A stretch of 19,242 nt of DNA. Origin: an uncultured Burkholderiales bacterium (GTDB lineage: Bacteria; Pseudomonadota; Gammaproteobacteria; Burkholderiales; Burkholderiaceae_C). Both the position numbers and the translations under genes were made by a program. Below, in pieces: positions 1 to 5,997 of the stretch. Location: the NCBI GenBank assembly GCA_937897495.1, contig CALCBL010000036.1, forward strand, positions 1 to 19,242, written 5' to 3'. The first letter of the stretch is position 1. Each line of letters opens with the position of its first letter. Below the pieces are notes generated by a model. The model had not been told where the DNA came from. It was given only the letters and a program-made list of their open reading frames with translations, and did no database searches.

Positions 1-50
1 GAACCTGCTGCCAAGGCCAAAACGGATTTGATGAACTGATCACGACGCAT
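1..50 (-). CDS. N-terminus of exported protein with Tat-like signal (partial)
   Basis: Only the first 16 codons are in the window; the gene continues past the left edge. On the minus strand an ATG at 50-48 is preceded by an AGGAAA ribosome-binding site 4 nt upstream. The peptide begins MRRDQFIKSVLALAAG. The twin arginine followed by x-x-F-I-K and then a small hydrophobic run resembles a Tat signal (R-R-x-F-L-K type), though a Sec signal is also possible. Starts like this are common on periplasmic solute-binding proteins of Burkholderiales, such as Bug/TctC receptors, but the mature part is not visible, so no function is assigned. It lies 107 bases downstream of guaC on the same strand. Confidence 0.6.
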   Translation of the reverse strand, partial: MRRDQFIKSVLALAAG

Positions 51-157
51 GGTGTTTCCTTTTATTGCAAAATCAATGACTGATCATCTTCTTTTTAACT
101 GTCATTTGGCTGTCCAAAATCCTAGGGAAAGTACTGATCCCTGAATAGAAAGAAGAA

Positions 158-1135
158 TTACATCAACAGGTGTTCTCCGGCGTTATCGCCGCCCAGAATG
201 ACGTAGTTTACCTTGCGAATGTCCATGAGCTTGGTGCCACCAGAATAACTGATCGAGCTTTGGGTGTCTTGTTCCATCTCGATCAGGGTGTTGGCCAAAT
301 GACCTTTGATGGGCTCCAAAATGCGCTTGCCTTCAACGTGCTTGTATTCGCCCTTGTTGAAGTCTGAGGCCGAGCCGTAGTACTCTTTGAAGAGCTTGCC
401 GTCCACCTCGACAGTGGCGCCGGGCGACTCTTCGTGACCGGCCAACATCGAGCCAATCATGATCATGGTGGCGCCAAAGCGAATGCTTTTGGCAATGTCA
501 CCGTGCTCACGGATGCCGCCGTCGGCAATGATGGGCTTGGTGGCGACGCGGGCGCACCATTTAAGCGCTGACAACTGCCAGCCGCCTGTACCAAAACCCG
601 TTTTGAGCTTGGTGATGCAAACCTTGCCAGGGCCAATGCCCACTTTGGTGGCATCGGCGCCCCAGTTTTCCAAATCAATGATGGCTTCAGGAGTGCCCAC
701 GTTGCCCGCAATAATGAAAGACTTGGGCAACTTTTCTTTTAAAGTTTGAATCATCTTGTGCACGCTCTCTGCATGGCCGTGCGCAATGTCGATGGTGATG
801 TATTCGGGCGTCAGGCCTTCGACCACCAATTTGTTGACTGTGTCGTAGTCGGGGCCTTTGACGCCCAATGAAATAGACGCGTACAAGCCTTTGGCGTGCA
901 TTTCACGCACGAATTGAACATTGTCCAGATCGAAGCGGTGCATGACATAGAAGTAACCGTTTTGCGCCATCCAGGTGCAAATCTTTTCGTTCACCACCGT
1001 CTTCATGTTGGCCGGCACAACCGGCAGACGGAATTTGCGGCCGCCTAACTCAACACTGGCATCGCATTCAGATCGGCTTTCCACGCGGCATTTGCGGGGC
1101 AGCAACAAGATATTGTCGTAATCAAAAATTTCCAT
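158..1135 (-). CDS. guaC: GMP reductase, Bacillus-type (GuaC2)
   Basis: Cytosolic purine salvage enzyme: NADPH-dependent reductive deamination of GMP to IMP and ammonia. The 325-residue protein is an IMPDH/GMPR TIM barrel without CBS domains. The catalytic cysteine is C173 in [20 protein letters not shown], next to the GNVGTPE (about 144-150) and [25 protein letters not shown] phosphate-binding segments. Length and sequence, including the SRSEC and VVPANMKT region near the N-terminus, match the roughly 325-residue Gram-positive class rather than the 347-residue E. coli/eukaryote class. The ATG at 1135 follows GGAG with 9 nt spacing. Expression is probably driven by the promoter at 1253-1281; between it and the gene lies a strong terminator hairpin, so the mRNA leader may be attenuated. 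No convincing terminator follows the gene. Confidence 0.95.
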   Translation of the reverse strand: MEIFDYDNILLLPRKCRVESRSECDASVELGGRKFRLPVVPANMKTVVNEKICTWMAQNGYFYVMHRFDLDNVQFVREMHAKGLYASISLGVKGPDYDTVNKLVVEGLTPEYITIDIAHGHAESVHKMIQTLKEKLPKSFIIAGNVGTPEAIIDLENWGADATKVGIGPGKVCITKLKTGFGTGGWQLSALKWCARVATKPIIADGGIREHGDIAKSIRFGATMIMIGSMLAGHEESPGATVEVDGKLFKEYYGSASDFNKGEYKHVEGKRILEPIKGHLANTLIEMEQDTQSSISYSGGTKLMDIRKVNYVILGGDNAGEHLLM

Positions 1136-1213
1136 TTAACCAAGCTCCAAAAGGATCGTTGAAAGAACGAATGAGCGCTTGGCTTGGCCGGTTTTGAGTG
1201 CCTTTTTTTGGGC

Positions 1214-1247
1214 AAAAAAAACCGGGCGCAAGAATCTTGGGCCCGGT
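1214..1247 (-). terminator. Intrinsic terminator hairpin inside the guaC leader
   Basis: On the minus strand ACCGGGC (1247-1241) pairs perfectly with GCCCGGT (1227-1221). Inside this, after one C-C mismatch, CAAG pairs with CTTG around an ATT triloop. The stem is followed directly by 8 T residues (1221-1214), so it is a textbook Rho-independent terminator reading leftwards. No gene lies upstream of it on this strand. It sits between the predicted guaC promoter and guaC, with its first base at about the predicted transcription start. The 3' arm plus U-tract (1225-1218, CCGGTTTT) can alternatively pair with AAAACCGG at 1195-1188, an 8-bp competing helix. Possible roles are an attenuator or a 5'-terminal stabilising hairpin. 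Confidence 0.7.
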
Positions 1248-1252
1248 GGCTG

Positions 1253-1281
1253 ATTCTACCCGTTTTGTTTTGCAATTTCAA
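1253..1281 (-). promoter_or_regulatory. sigma70-type promoter of guaC
   Basis: On the minus strand TTGAAA (1281-1276) and TAGAAT (1258-1253) are separated by exactly 17 bp; each hexamer matches consensus at 5 of 6 positions. The predicted start is near 1246, giving a leader of about 110 nt before the guaC ATG. This is the best-looking promoter in the window. Confidence 0.65.
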
Positions 1282-1284
1282 AAC
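1267..1284. promoter_or_regulatory. 18-bp dyad over the guaC -35 box, possible operator
   Basis: GTTTTG-N6-CAAAAC is a perfect 6+6 inverted repeat in the divergent guaC/uvrD region. It covers the guaC -35 hexamer and lies just upstream of the uvrD start region, a position suited to a repressor acting on guaC. It does not match the PurR consensus I know. Such AT-rich dyads can arise by chance. Confidence 0.3.
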
Positions 1285-1287
1285 TAA

Positions 1288-1313
1288 GCGTCAGGAGTTT
1301 CTACAATTGGGGG
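1288..1313 (+). promoter_or_regulatory. uvrD promoter / leaderless start element
   Basis: TACAAT (1302-1307) matches the -10 consensus at 5 of 6 positions and lies exactly 6 nt before the uvrD ATG, so transcription should begin at or next to the start codon. A clear -35 hexamer is missing; TTCAAA at 1277-1282 with a 19-bp spacer is the nearest candidate. There is no separate ribosome-binding site, only GGGGG touching the ATG. The stretch GC-N-TCAGGA ... ACAATTGGGG-N-ATG recurs in front of polA. Confidence 0.5.
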
Positions 1314-3611
1314 ATGTACGACCAAACGCCCCTTTTGAGCAATCTGAACCCAGAGCAATTGAGGGCAGTCACGCTTCCCTCTGAATCGGCCCTCATTTTG
1401 GCGGGGGCAGGGTCTGGCAAAACCCGGGTATTAACCACCCGAATTGCTTGGTTATTACAAACCTCCCAGGTGGGATCGGGTGCTGTTTTGGCGGTGACCT
1501 TCACCAACAAGGCCGCCAAAGAGATGATGCTTCGGCTTCAGGCTATGTTGCCCGTCAATGTTCGGGGCATGTGGATCGGCACATTTCATGGCCTGTGCAA
1601 CCGGTTTTTGCGGGCCCATTACAAAATGGCCAATCTGCCACAAACGTTTCAAATTTTGGACACGCAGGATCAGCTGTCGGCCATCAAGCGTTTGTGCAAA
1701 CAGCACGGTGTCGACGATGAGCGTTTTCCACCCAAACAATTGATGTGGTTCATTGCCGGGTGCAAAGAAGACGGATTGCGTCCCAAAGATGTGGATGTGC
1801 GCGACGATGAAACTCGCCGCAAAGTAGACATCTACCAACTCTACGAAGACCAGTGCCAGCGCGAGGGCGTAGTGGACTTTGGTGAGTTGATGTTGCGCTC
1901 CTATGAGTTGCTGCGCGACAACGACTCGATCCGATTGCATTACCGCTCGCGTTTTAAACATGTGTTGATTGACGAGTTTCAAGATACCAACAAGTTGCAA
2001 TACGCTTGGATCAAAATGATTGCAGGTTTGCCCGCTGAGCAAGGCAGCGCCGTGTTGGCAGTGGGAGATGACGACCAAAGTATTTACGCATTCCGAGGTG
2101 CGCGAGTGGGCAACATGGCCGACTTTGTGCGCGAGTTTGGCGTGCAGCACCAAATCAAGTTAGAGCAAAACTACAGAAGCTACAGCAACATTTTGGACTC
2201 AGCCAACGCCCTGATTGGCAACAACAAAAACAGGCTTGGTAAAAACCTTCGAACTGACCAGGGCGCTGGCGAGCCAGTGCGAGTGTATGAGTCGACCAGT
2301 GACTTTGCGGAAGCGCAATGGCTGGTTGATGAGGTTCGTCAATTGGTCAAAGGCGATGGCTTGACACGCAAGGAAGTGGCCGTGCTGTATCGCAGCAATG
2401 CGCAGAGTCGAGTCATGGAAACTGCCTTGTTCAATGCGGGTGTGCCCTACAAAGTTTATGGTGGCTTGAGATTCTTCGAGCGTGCTGAAATTAAACATGC
2501 ACTGGCCTATTTGCGCATTTTAGAAAATGCCAACGACGACACCAGTTTCCTGCGCATTGTGAATTTTCCGCCGCGTGGCATTGGCGCTCGCAGTGTGGAG
2601 CAATTGCAAGATGCTGCCAAAGGTTTGGGGTGCTCTTTGCACGATGCCGTAAGCACCACAGCCGGCAAAGCAGGCGCCAAGTTGGCAGGCTTTGTGGCCA
2701 TGATCGATGTGATGCGCGAGCAAACGCCAGGCATGACTCTGCGCGAGATCATCGAATTGGTGCTCGATCAAACGGGTTTGATCGAGCATTACAAAACTGA
2801 AAAAGAAGGTGCCGATCGGGTTGAAAACTTGGAAGAATTGGTCAACGCCGCAGAAAGCTTTGTCACGCAAGAAGGTTTTGGTCGCGATGCTGAGGCCACG
2901 GCTTCAGAGATGGCACCCAATGCAGAAGATGGCGAAGTGATGTCGCCTTTGGCGGCCTTCTTAACGCATGCGGCCTTGGAGGCAGGTGACAATCAAGCGC
3001 AAGCGGGTGAGGATGCCATTCAACTCATGACGGTGCATGCCAGCAAAGGTTTGGAGTTTGATGCGGTGTTTATCTCGGGCTTGGAGGAGGGCTTGTTTCC
3101 TCACGAAAACTCCATGAACGACTACGATGGTTTGGAAGAAGAGCGCCGACTCATGTATGTGGCCATCACGCGAGCGCGCAAACGTTTGTACCTCAGTCAT
3201 TCTCAAACGCGCATGCTGCATGGTCAAACCCGCTATAACTTAAAGAGCCGTTTTTTGGATGAGTTGCCTGAGGAATGTTTGAAATGGATCACGCCTAAGA
3301 ACCCTGGCTTTGCGACTGGGTTGGGCGGCGGCTGGACTTCACCCGCCCAAGCTTTTCAAGCCAAGCCTGCATGGGGGCACAGCAGTTTGAGCTCGGCAGA
3401 AACCTACAAAAGCCCGCCTGTGCCTGTGCAAAAAGCAGAGCCTTCGCATGGCATCAAAGTGGCCATGAAAGTGTTTCACACCAAGTTTGGTGAGGGCCAG
3501 GTTTTGGCCGTGGAGGGCGCTGGCGCAGATGCGCGGGCCCAAGTGAATTTTCCAAGACATGGTGTGAAGTGGCTGGCCTTGTCGGTTGCCAAGTTAACAC
3601 CTGTGGAATAA
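1314..3611 (+). CDS. uvrD: UvrD/Rep-family ATP-dependent DNA helicase (helicase II)
   Basis: 3'-5' superfamily 1A helicase that unwinds DNA in nucleotide excision and mismatch repair. The 765-residue protein has all the signature motifs: GAGSGKT Walker A (31-37), DEFQDTN motif II (220-226), GDDDQSIYAFRGA, QNYRS, VHASKGLEFD (about 574-583) and the E-R-R-L-M-Y-V-A-I-T-R-A motif VI (from about 610). The C-terminal 45 residues (VFHTKFGEGQVL...) form the Tudor-like tail by which UvrD/PcrA contact RNA polymerase. An acidic/alanine-rich insert near 530-555 and a low-complexity linker near 665-705 separate domains. The start at 1314 is supported by homology to the N-terminal N-P-E-Q-L-R-A-V Q-motif region and by the -10 element 6 nt upstream. 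It probably forms an operon with slyD, 25 nt downstream. Confidence 0.95.
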   Translation: MYDQTPLLSNLNPEQLRAVTLPSESALILAGAGSGKTRVLTTRIAWLLQTSQVGSGAVLAVTFTNKAAKEMMLRLQAMLPVNVRGMWIGTFHGLCNRFLRAHYKMANLPQTFQILDTQDQLSAIKRLCKQHGVDDERFPPKQLMWFIAGCKEDGLRPKDVDVRDDETRRKVDIYQLYEDQCQREGVVDFGELMLRSYELLRDNDSIRLHYRSRFKHVLIDEFQDTNKLQYAWIKMIAGLPAEQGSAVLAVGDDDQSIYAFRGARVGNMADFVREFGVQHQIKLEQNYRSYSNILDSANALIGNNKNRLGKNLRTDQGAGEPVRVYESTSDFAEAQWLVDEVRQLVKGDGLTRKEVAVLYRSNAQSRVMETALFNAGVPYKVYGGLRFFERAEIKHALAYLRILENANDDTSFLRIVNFPPRGIGARSVEQLQDAAKGLGCSLHDAVSTTAGKAGAKLAGFVAMIDVMREQTPGMTLREIIELVLDQTGLIEHYKTEKEGADRVENLEELVNAAESFVTQEGFGRDAEATASEMAPNAEDGEVMSPLAAFLTHAALEAGDNQAQAGEDAIQLMTVHASKGLEFDAVFISGLEEGLFPHENSMNDYDGLEEERRLMYVAITRARKRLYLSHSQTRMLHGQTRYNLKSRFLDELPEECLKWITPKNPGFATGLGGGWTSPAQAFQAKPAWGHSSLSSAETYKSPPVPVQKAEPSHGIKVAMKVFHTKFGEGQVLAVEGAGADARAQVNFPRHGVKWLALSVAKLTPVE

Positions 3612-3636
3612 TTTAGGACCGAAGGAAGAGAACTTT

Positions 3637-4113
3637 ATGAAAATTGAAAAAGACACCGTTGTGACCTTGAAATACAAAGTGTCCGATGCGCAAGGTAAAT
3701 TGTTAGAAGCTGCAGAAGAGCCCATGGCTTATTTGCATGGCGGCTATGAAAACACCTTGCCCAAAATTGAAGAGGCGCTAGATGGCCAAGACAAGGGCTA
3801 CCAAACCACATTGGTACTGAGTGCCACCGATGCCTTTGGTGAGCGCGATGAAAGCTTGCTGCAAACCATGCCCAAGAAAGATTTCCCGCCTGGCGTGAAG
3901 GTAGGGGGTCAATTGCGAGGCCGCACGCCAGATGGCCGCGAAGCCATTTTCAATGTGCTGAAAATCAAAGGCGACACCGTGATGTTGGATGGCAACCATC
4001 CTTGGGCGGGTCAAGTTTTGCAATTCCAATTGAATGTGCTGGATGTGCGCGCGGCCATTCCAGAAGAAATTGAACATCGCCATGTGCATGGTGCACATGG
4101 CCATCACCATTGA
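3637..4113 (+). CDS. slyD: FKBP-type peptidyl-prolyl isomerase SlyD
   Basis: Cytosolic prolyl isomerase and chaperone; family members with a histidine tail bind nickel and help hydrogenase or urease metallation. The 158-residue protein shows split FKBP architecture: strands at 1-68 including YLHGGYENTLPKIEEALDG, an insert-in-flap chaperone domain at about 69-125 ending in the family hallmark DGNHPWAG (118-125), and the closing FKBP strand. The last 12 residues, HRHVHGAHGHHH, are histidine-rich, as in metal-binding SlyD, but shorter than the E. coli tail and lacking cysteines. A strong GAAGGAAGAG ribosome-binding site precedes the ATG. It follows uvrD closely and ends 3 nt from the convergent membrane-protein gene, with no terminator between them. 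Confidence 0.93.
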   Translation: MKIEKDTVVTLKYKVSDAQGKLLEAAEEPMAYLHGGYENTLPKIEEALDGQDKGYQTTLVLSATDAFGERDESLLQTMPKKDFPPGVKVGGQLRGRTPDGREAIFNVLKIKGDTVMLDGNHPWAGQVLQFQLNVLDVRAAIPEEIEHRHVHGAHGHHH

Positions 4114-4116
4114 TTT

Positions 4117-4905
4117 TTATGCTTGGTGTTCGCTGCCTGGCTCGGGCAATTCAAAACAGTCTTTCACGCTAAAGTAAACCGATGTGAAAAACATGGCCGC
4201 CATGAGCAATGCGCCCGGCATGAGAACAGCAGCAGATAAATCGTTGCCACCCAAGGCGCTGCTGATGAGCAGGATGAGCATGGCGCCCGCCACAAACACG
4301 CCTGCCCATGCCAACAAATACAAAGCAAATGCACCTAAATTGCGCCAGCAAGCGATGGCGCTGAAAAACAGGCTTTTGACAGGTGGAACGCCGTGCCAAT
4401 GAACCAAAGCCGGCGCGTGCCAAAAGAGCATTGACAAAGGCACGTACATGATGGTGGTCAACCACATGGCTGTCTGAAAGTCTGTATCGTTGACCACTTC
4501 TGGTGTGATGGGGGCATTGGCCAGATAGACCTTGGCAAACCCGCCGCCATCGACGAGGGCCGAAATGGCCATGACTGCTAAAAAACTCAGGGCATAAAGG
4601 ACACCTAGTAGCAACATGGCCTTCAGCCGCTGTTGACCTGCGCGAAAGGCCACCAGCATCACAGTAGGCATGGGAAATTTTCCGGAGGCTGCCTGTTCAG
4701 TGGCAACCATCAGCCCTAAAGTCGCGGCCGGCAAAACGAGCAAGGCCAAGGCCGCGCCAATAAAAGGAACCATGGACAAGACAGAAACCCACGCCATGAA
4801 CAAAAAGAACAAGCCTGTGAAGGCCAATGGCTGACGCCAAAAAGTACGGATGCCTTGTTTGACCCAGACTAGGCCCTGCTTGGCAGGAACGATTTGAAGC
4901 TTCAT
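4117..4905 (-). CDS. BPSS1780-family integral membrane protein
   Basis: A 262-residue inner-membrane protein of unknown function. The N-terminus (MKLQIVPAKQGLVWVKQGIR) and the following F-W-R-Q-P-L-A segment match what I remember of the BPSS1780 family, which is widespread in Burkholderiales. About six hydrophobic segments are visible, at roughly 26-46, 48-68, 95-118, 145-165, 190-217 and 225-246, with a Gly/Ala-rich character and no catalytic motif. Its ATG overlaps the thrB stop codon in an ATGA arrangement, so translation is very likely coupled to thrB. No role in threonine synthesis is established; the link is positional only. Confidence 0.8.
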   Translation of the reverse strand: MKLQIVPAKQGLVWVKQGIRTFWRQPLAFTGLFFLFMAWVSVLSMVPFIGAALALLVLPAATLGLMVATEQAASGKFPMPTVMLVAFRAGQQRLKAMLLLGVLYALSFLAVMAISALVDGGGFAKVYLANAPITPEVVNDTDFQTAMWLTTIMYVPLSMLFWHAPALVHWHGVPPVKSLFFSAIACWRNLGAFALYLLAWAGVFVAGAMLILLISSALGGNDLSAAVLMPGALLMAAMFFTSVYFSVKDCFELPEPGSEHQA

Positions 4906-5858
4906 AGCCAGAGCTTAAAGGGCGAAGTTAAACGAGCACGCAATACCCGTTCAAAGTGGGTGGGATCGTGTGGTTTAAGCATGGATGCTTCTCTGGGTAA
5001 ATAGAAGTCCCAAAGCCGGGAAATCCAAAAGCGCAATGCGCCGGCGCGCAGCATGGCTGGCAGCAACTGTCTCTCGGCGGAACGAAGTGGGCGCACTTCT
5101 TGGTAGGCATTCAGCATGGCCAAGGCCCGGTCAGCTGCGTGCTCTCCTGTGTTTAAGTCGATGCACCAATCGTTCATGCACACCGACAAGTCAAACAACC
5201 AAGTGTCATTGCCCGCAAAATAAAAGTCGAAGAAGCCGGTGAGCTTTTCGCCATCGAACATCACGTTGTCGCGGAAAAGGTCGGCGTGGACGGGGCCTTT
5301 GGGAAGGGCTTGATAAGCGGCACCCTGTGCAATGTGATTTTGGTAGGCCAACTCGCTTTGCAAGAGGCTGGATTGGTCTGTGTCTAAGTAGGGCAGCACC
5401 ACAGGCACAGTGTCGTTCCACCACGCCAAGCCCCTTAAGTTGGGTTGGCTGCGGTTGAAGTCCTCGCCTGCTAAGTGCATGCTAGCCATCATGGCACCGA
5501 CCGCAGCGCAGTGAACGGCATCGGGGGCCAGTTGGCTTTTGCCAAGCAGTCGGTTGACCACGGCTGCTGGTTTGTCGCAAAGGGTGTGCAGAATGTCGCC
5601 ATCTTGATTGGCAGCAGGGTTGGGCACAGGAATGCCTTTTTCTGCCAAGTGCTTCATCAGGTACAAATAAAAGGGCAATTGCGCGTGATTAAGTCGCTCG
5701 AACAAGGTCAGGACGTAATCGCCCAAATCGGTGGTGGCGAAATAGTTGGTGTTTTCGATGCCGCCCTCAATCCCCCTTAACTCGGTCAGTTCACCTAAGC
5801 TTAATTGGGACATCAGCAGAGCTGCTTGCTCTTGGGTAACGGGCGTAAAAACAGCCAT
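4902..5858 (-). CDS. thrB: Homoserine kinase, APH-fold (Pseudomonas-type ThrB)
   Basis: Phosphorylates L-homoserine with ATP to O-phosphohomoserine in threonine synthesis. The 318-residue protein belongs to the aminoglycoside-phosphotransferase-fold class, not the GHMP class of E. coli ThrB. It has the nucleotide-binding G-I-E-G-G-I-E-N-T-N-Y segment (about 29-39), the catalytic HADLFRDN loop (H191, D193, N198) and the metal-binding DFYFAGND (D211). Length is typical for the family. The ATG at 5858 has no clear Shine-Dalgarno sequence; instead an in-frame 17-codon ORF ends with TAA 3 nt upstream, so reinitiation is possible. Divergent from polA, with 139 nt between the starts. Confidence 0.93.
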   Translation of the reverse strand: MAVFTPVTQEQAALLMSQLSLGELTELRGIEGGIENTNYFATTDLGDYVLTLFERLNHAQLPFYLYLMKHLAEKGIPVPNPAANQDGDILHTLCDKPAAVVNRLLGKSQLAPDAVHCAAVGAMMASMHLAGEDFNRSQPNLRGLAWWNDTVPVVLPYLDTDQSSLLQSELAYQNHIAQGAAYQALPKGPVHADLFRDNVMFDGEKLTGFFDFYFAGNDTWLFDLSVCMNDWCIDLNTGEHAADRALAMLNAYQEVRPLRSAERQLLPAMLRAGALRFWISRLWDFYLPREASMLKPHDPTHFERVLRARLTSPFKLWL

Positions 5859-5861
5859 GGC

Positions 5862-5915
5862 TTAGCGGGGGTTCGAAAGGGTGGAATAGGCGCCCGAGGG
5901 CATGGCGAAATGCAT
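5862..5915 (-). CDS. Possible leaderless 17-codon upstream ORF of thrB
   Basis: On the minus strand an ATG at 5915-5913 opens a frame reading MHFAMPSGAYSTLSNPR and then TAA. The stop ends 3 nt before the thrB ATG, and the small frame is in phase with thrB. A TACAAT -10 hexamer lies exactly 6 nt upstream of this ATG, the same spacing as at uvrD and polA, so the mRNA would start on it. There is only one Thr and no Ile run, so classical threonine attenuation is unlikely; a ribosome-loading or coupling role for thrB is an inference. It could be non-coding leader. Confidence 0.4.
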   Translation of the reverse strand: MHFAMPSGAYSTLSNPR

Positions 5916-5921
5916 GCAGGG

Positions 5922-5927
5922 ATTGTA
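5922..5927 (-). promoter_or_regulatory. -10 element of the thrB operon
   Basis: TACAAT on the minus strand matches the -10 consensus at 5 of 6 positions. Only weak -35 candidates (TCAAAT or GTCAAA, 17-18 bp upstream) are seen. The predicted start is at about 5915, the first base of the small upstream ORF and 57 nt before the thrB ATG. Confidence 0.45.
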
Positions 5928-5972
5928 GAGGGTGTTGGCGCCAAATTTGACAGACTTTGTCTCGGCAAACCC

Positions 5973-5997
5973 GCTTCAGGACAGGCACAATTGGGGC
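5973..5997 (+). promoter_or_regulatory. polA promoter / leaderless start element
   Basis: CACAAT (5986-5991) lies exactly 6 nt before the polA ATG. The segment GC-N-TCAGGA ... ACAATTGGGG-N-ATG is nearly the same as that before uvrD, with one base difference in internal spacing. No Shine-Dalgarno sequence is visible and the -35 region is poor. A perfect TTGACA at 5947-5952 has no -10 at the right distance. Confidence 0.45.

Noticed and set aside
124..142. Hairpin AGGGA-N9-TCCCT downstream of guaC as terminator
   Set aside because: Only 5 bp with a 9-nt loop and no T-tract on either strand.
1221..1247. The 1221-1247 hairpin as a plus-strand terminator
   Set aside because: No T-run follows it on the plus strand; the T-run exists only in the minus-strand direction.
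1455..2153. 232-codon open frame antisense to uvrD
   Set aside because: Lies wholly inside a clear helicase gene; composition is the reverse complement of its codons, with no recognisable domain.
5947..5952. Perfect TTGACA as the polA -35 box
   Set aside because: No -10-like hexamer 16-18 bp downstream; distance to CACAAT is 33 bp.
5932..5997. Upstream in-frame GTG start for polA
   Set aside because: Adds 22 residues absent from Pol I; the ATG at 5998 gives 928 residues and fits the -10 element.
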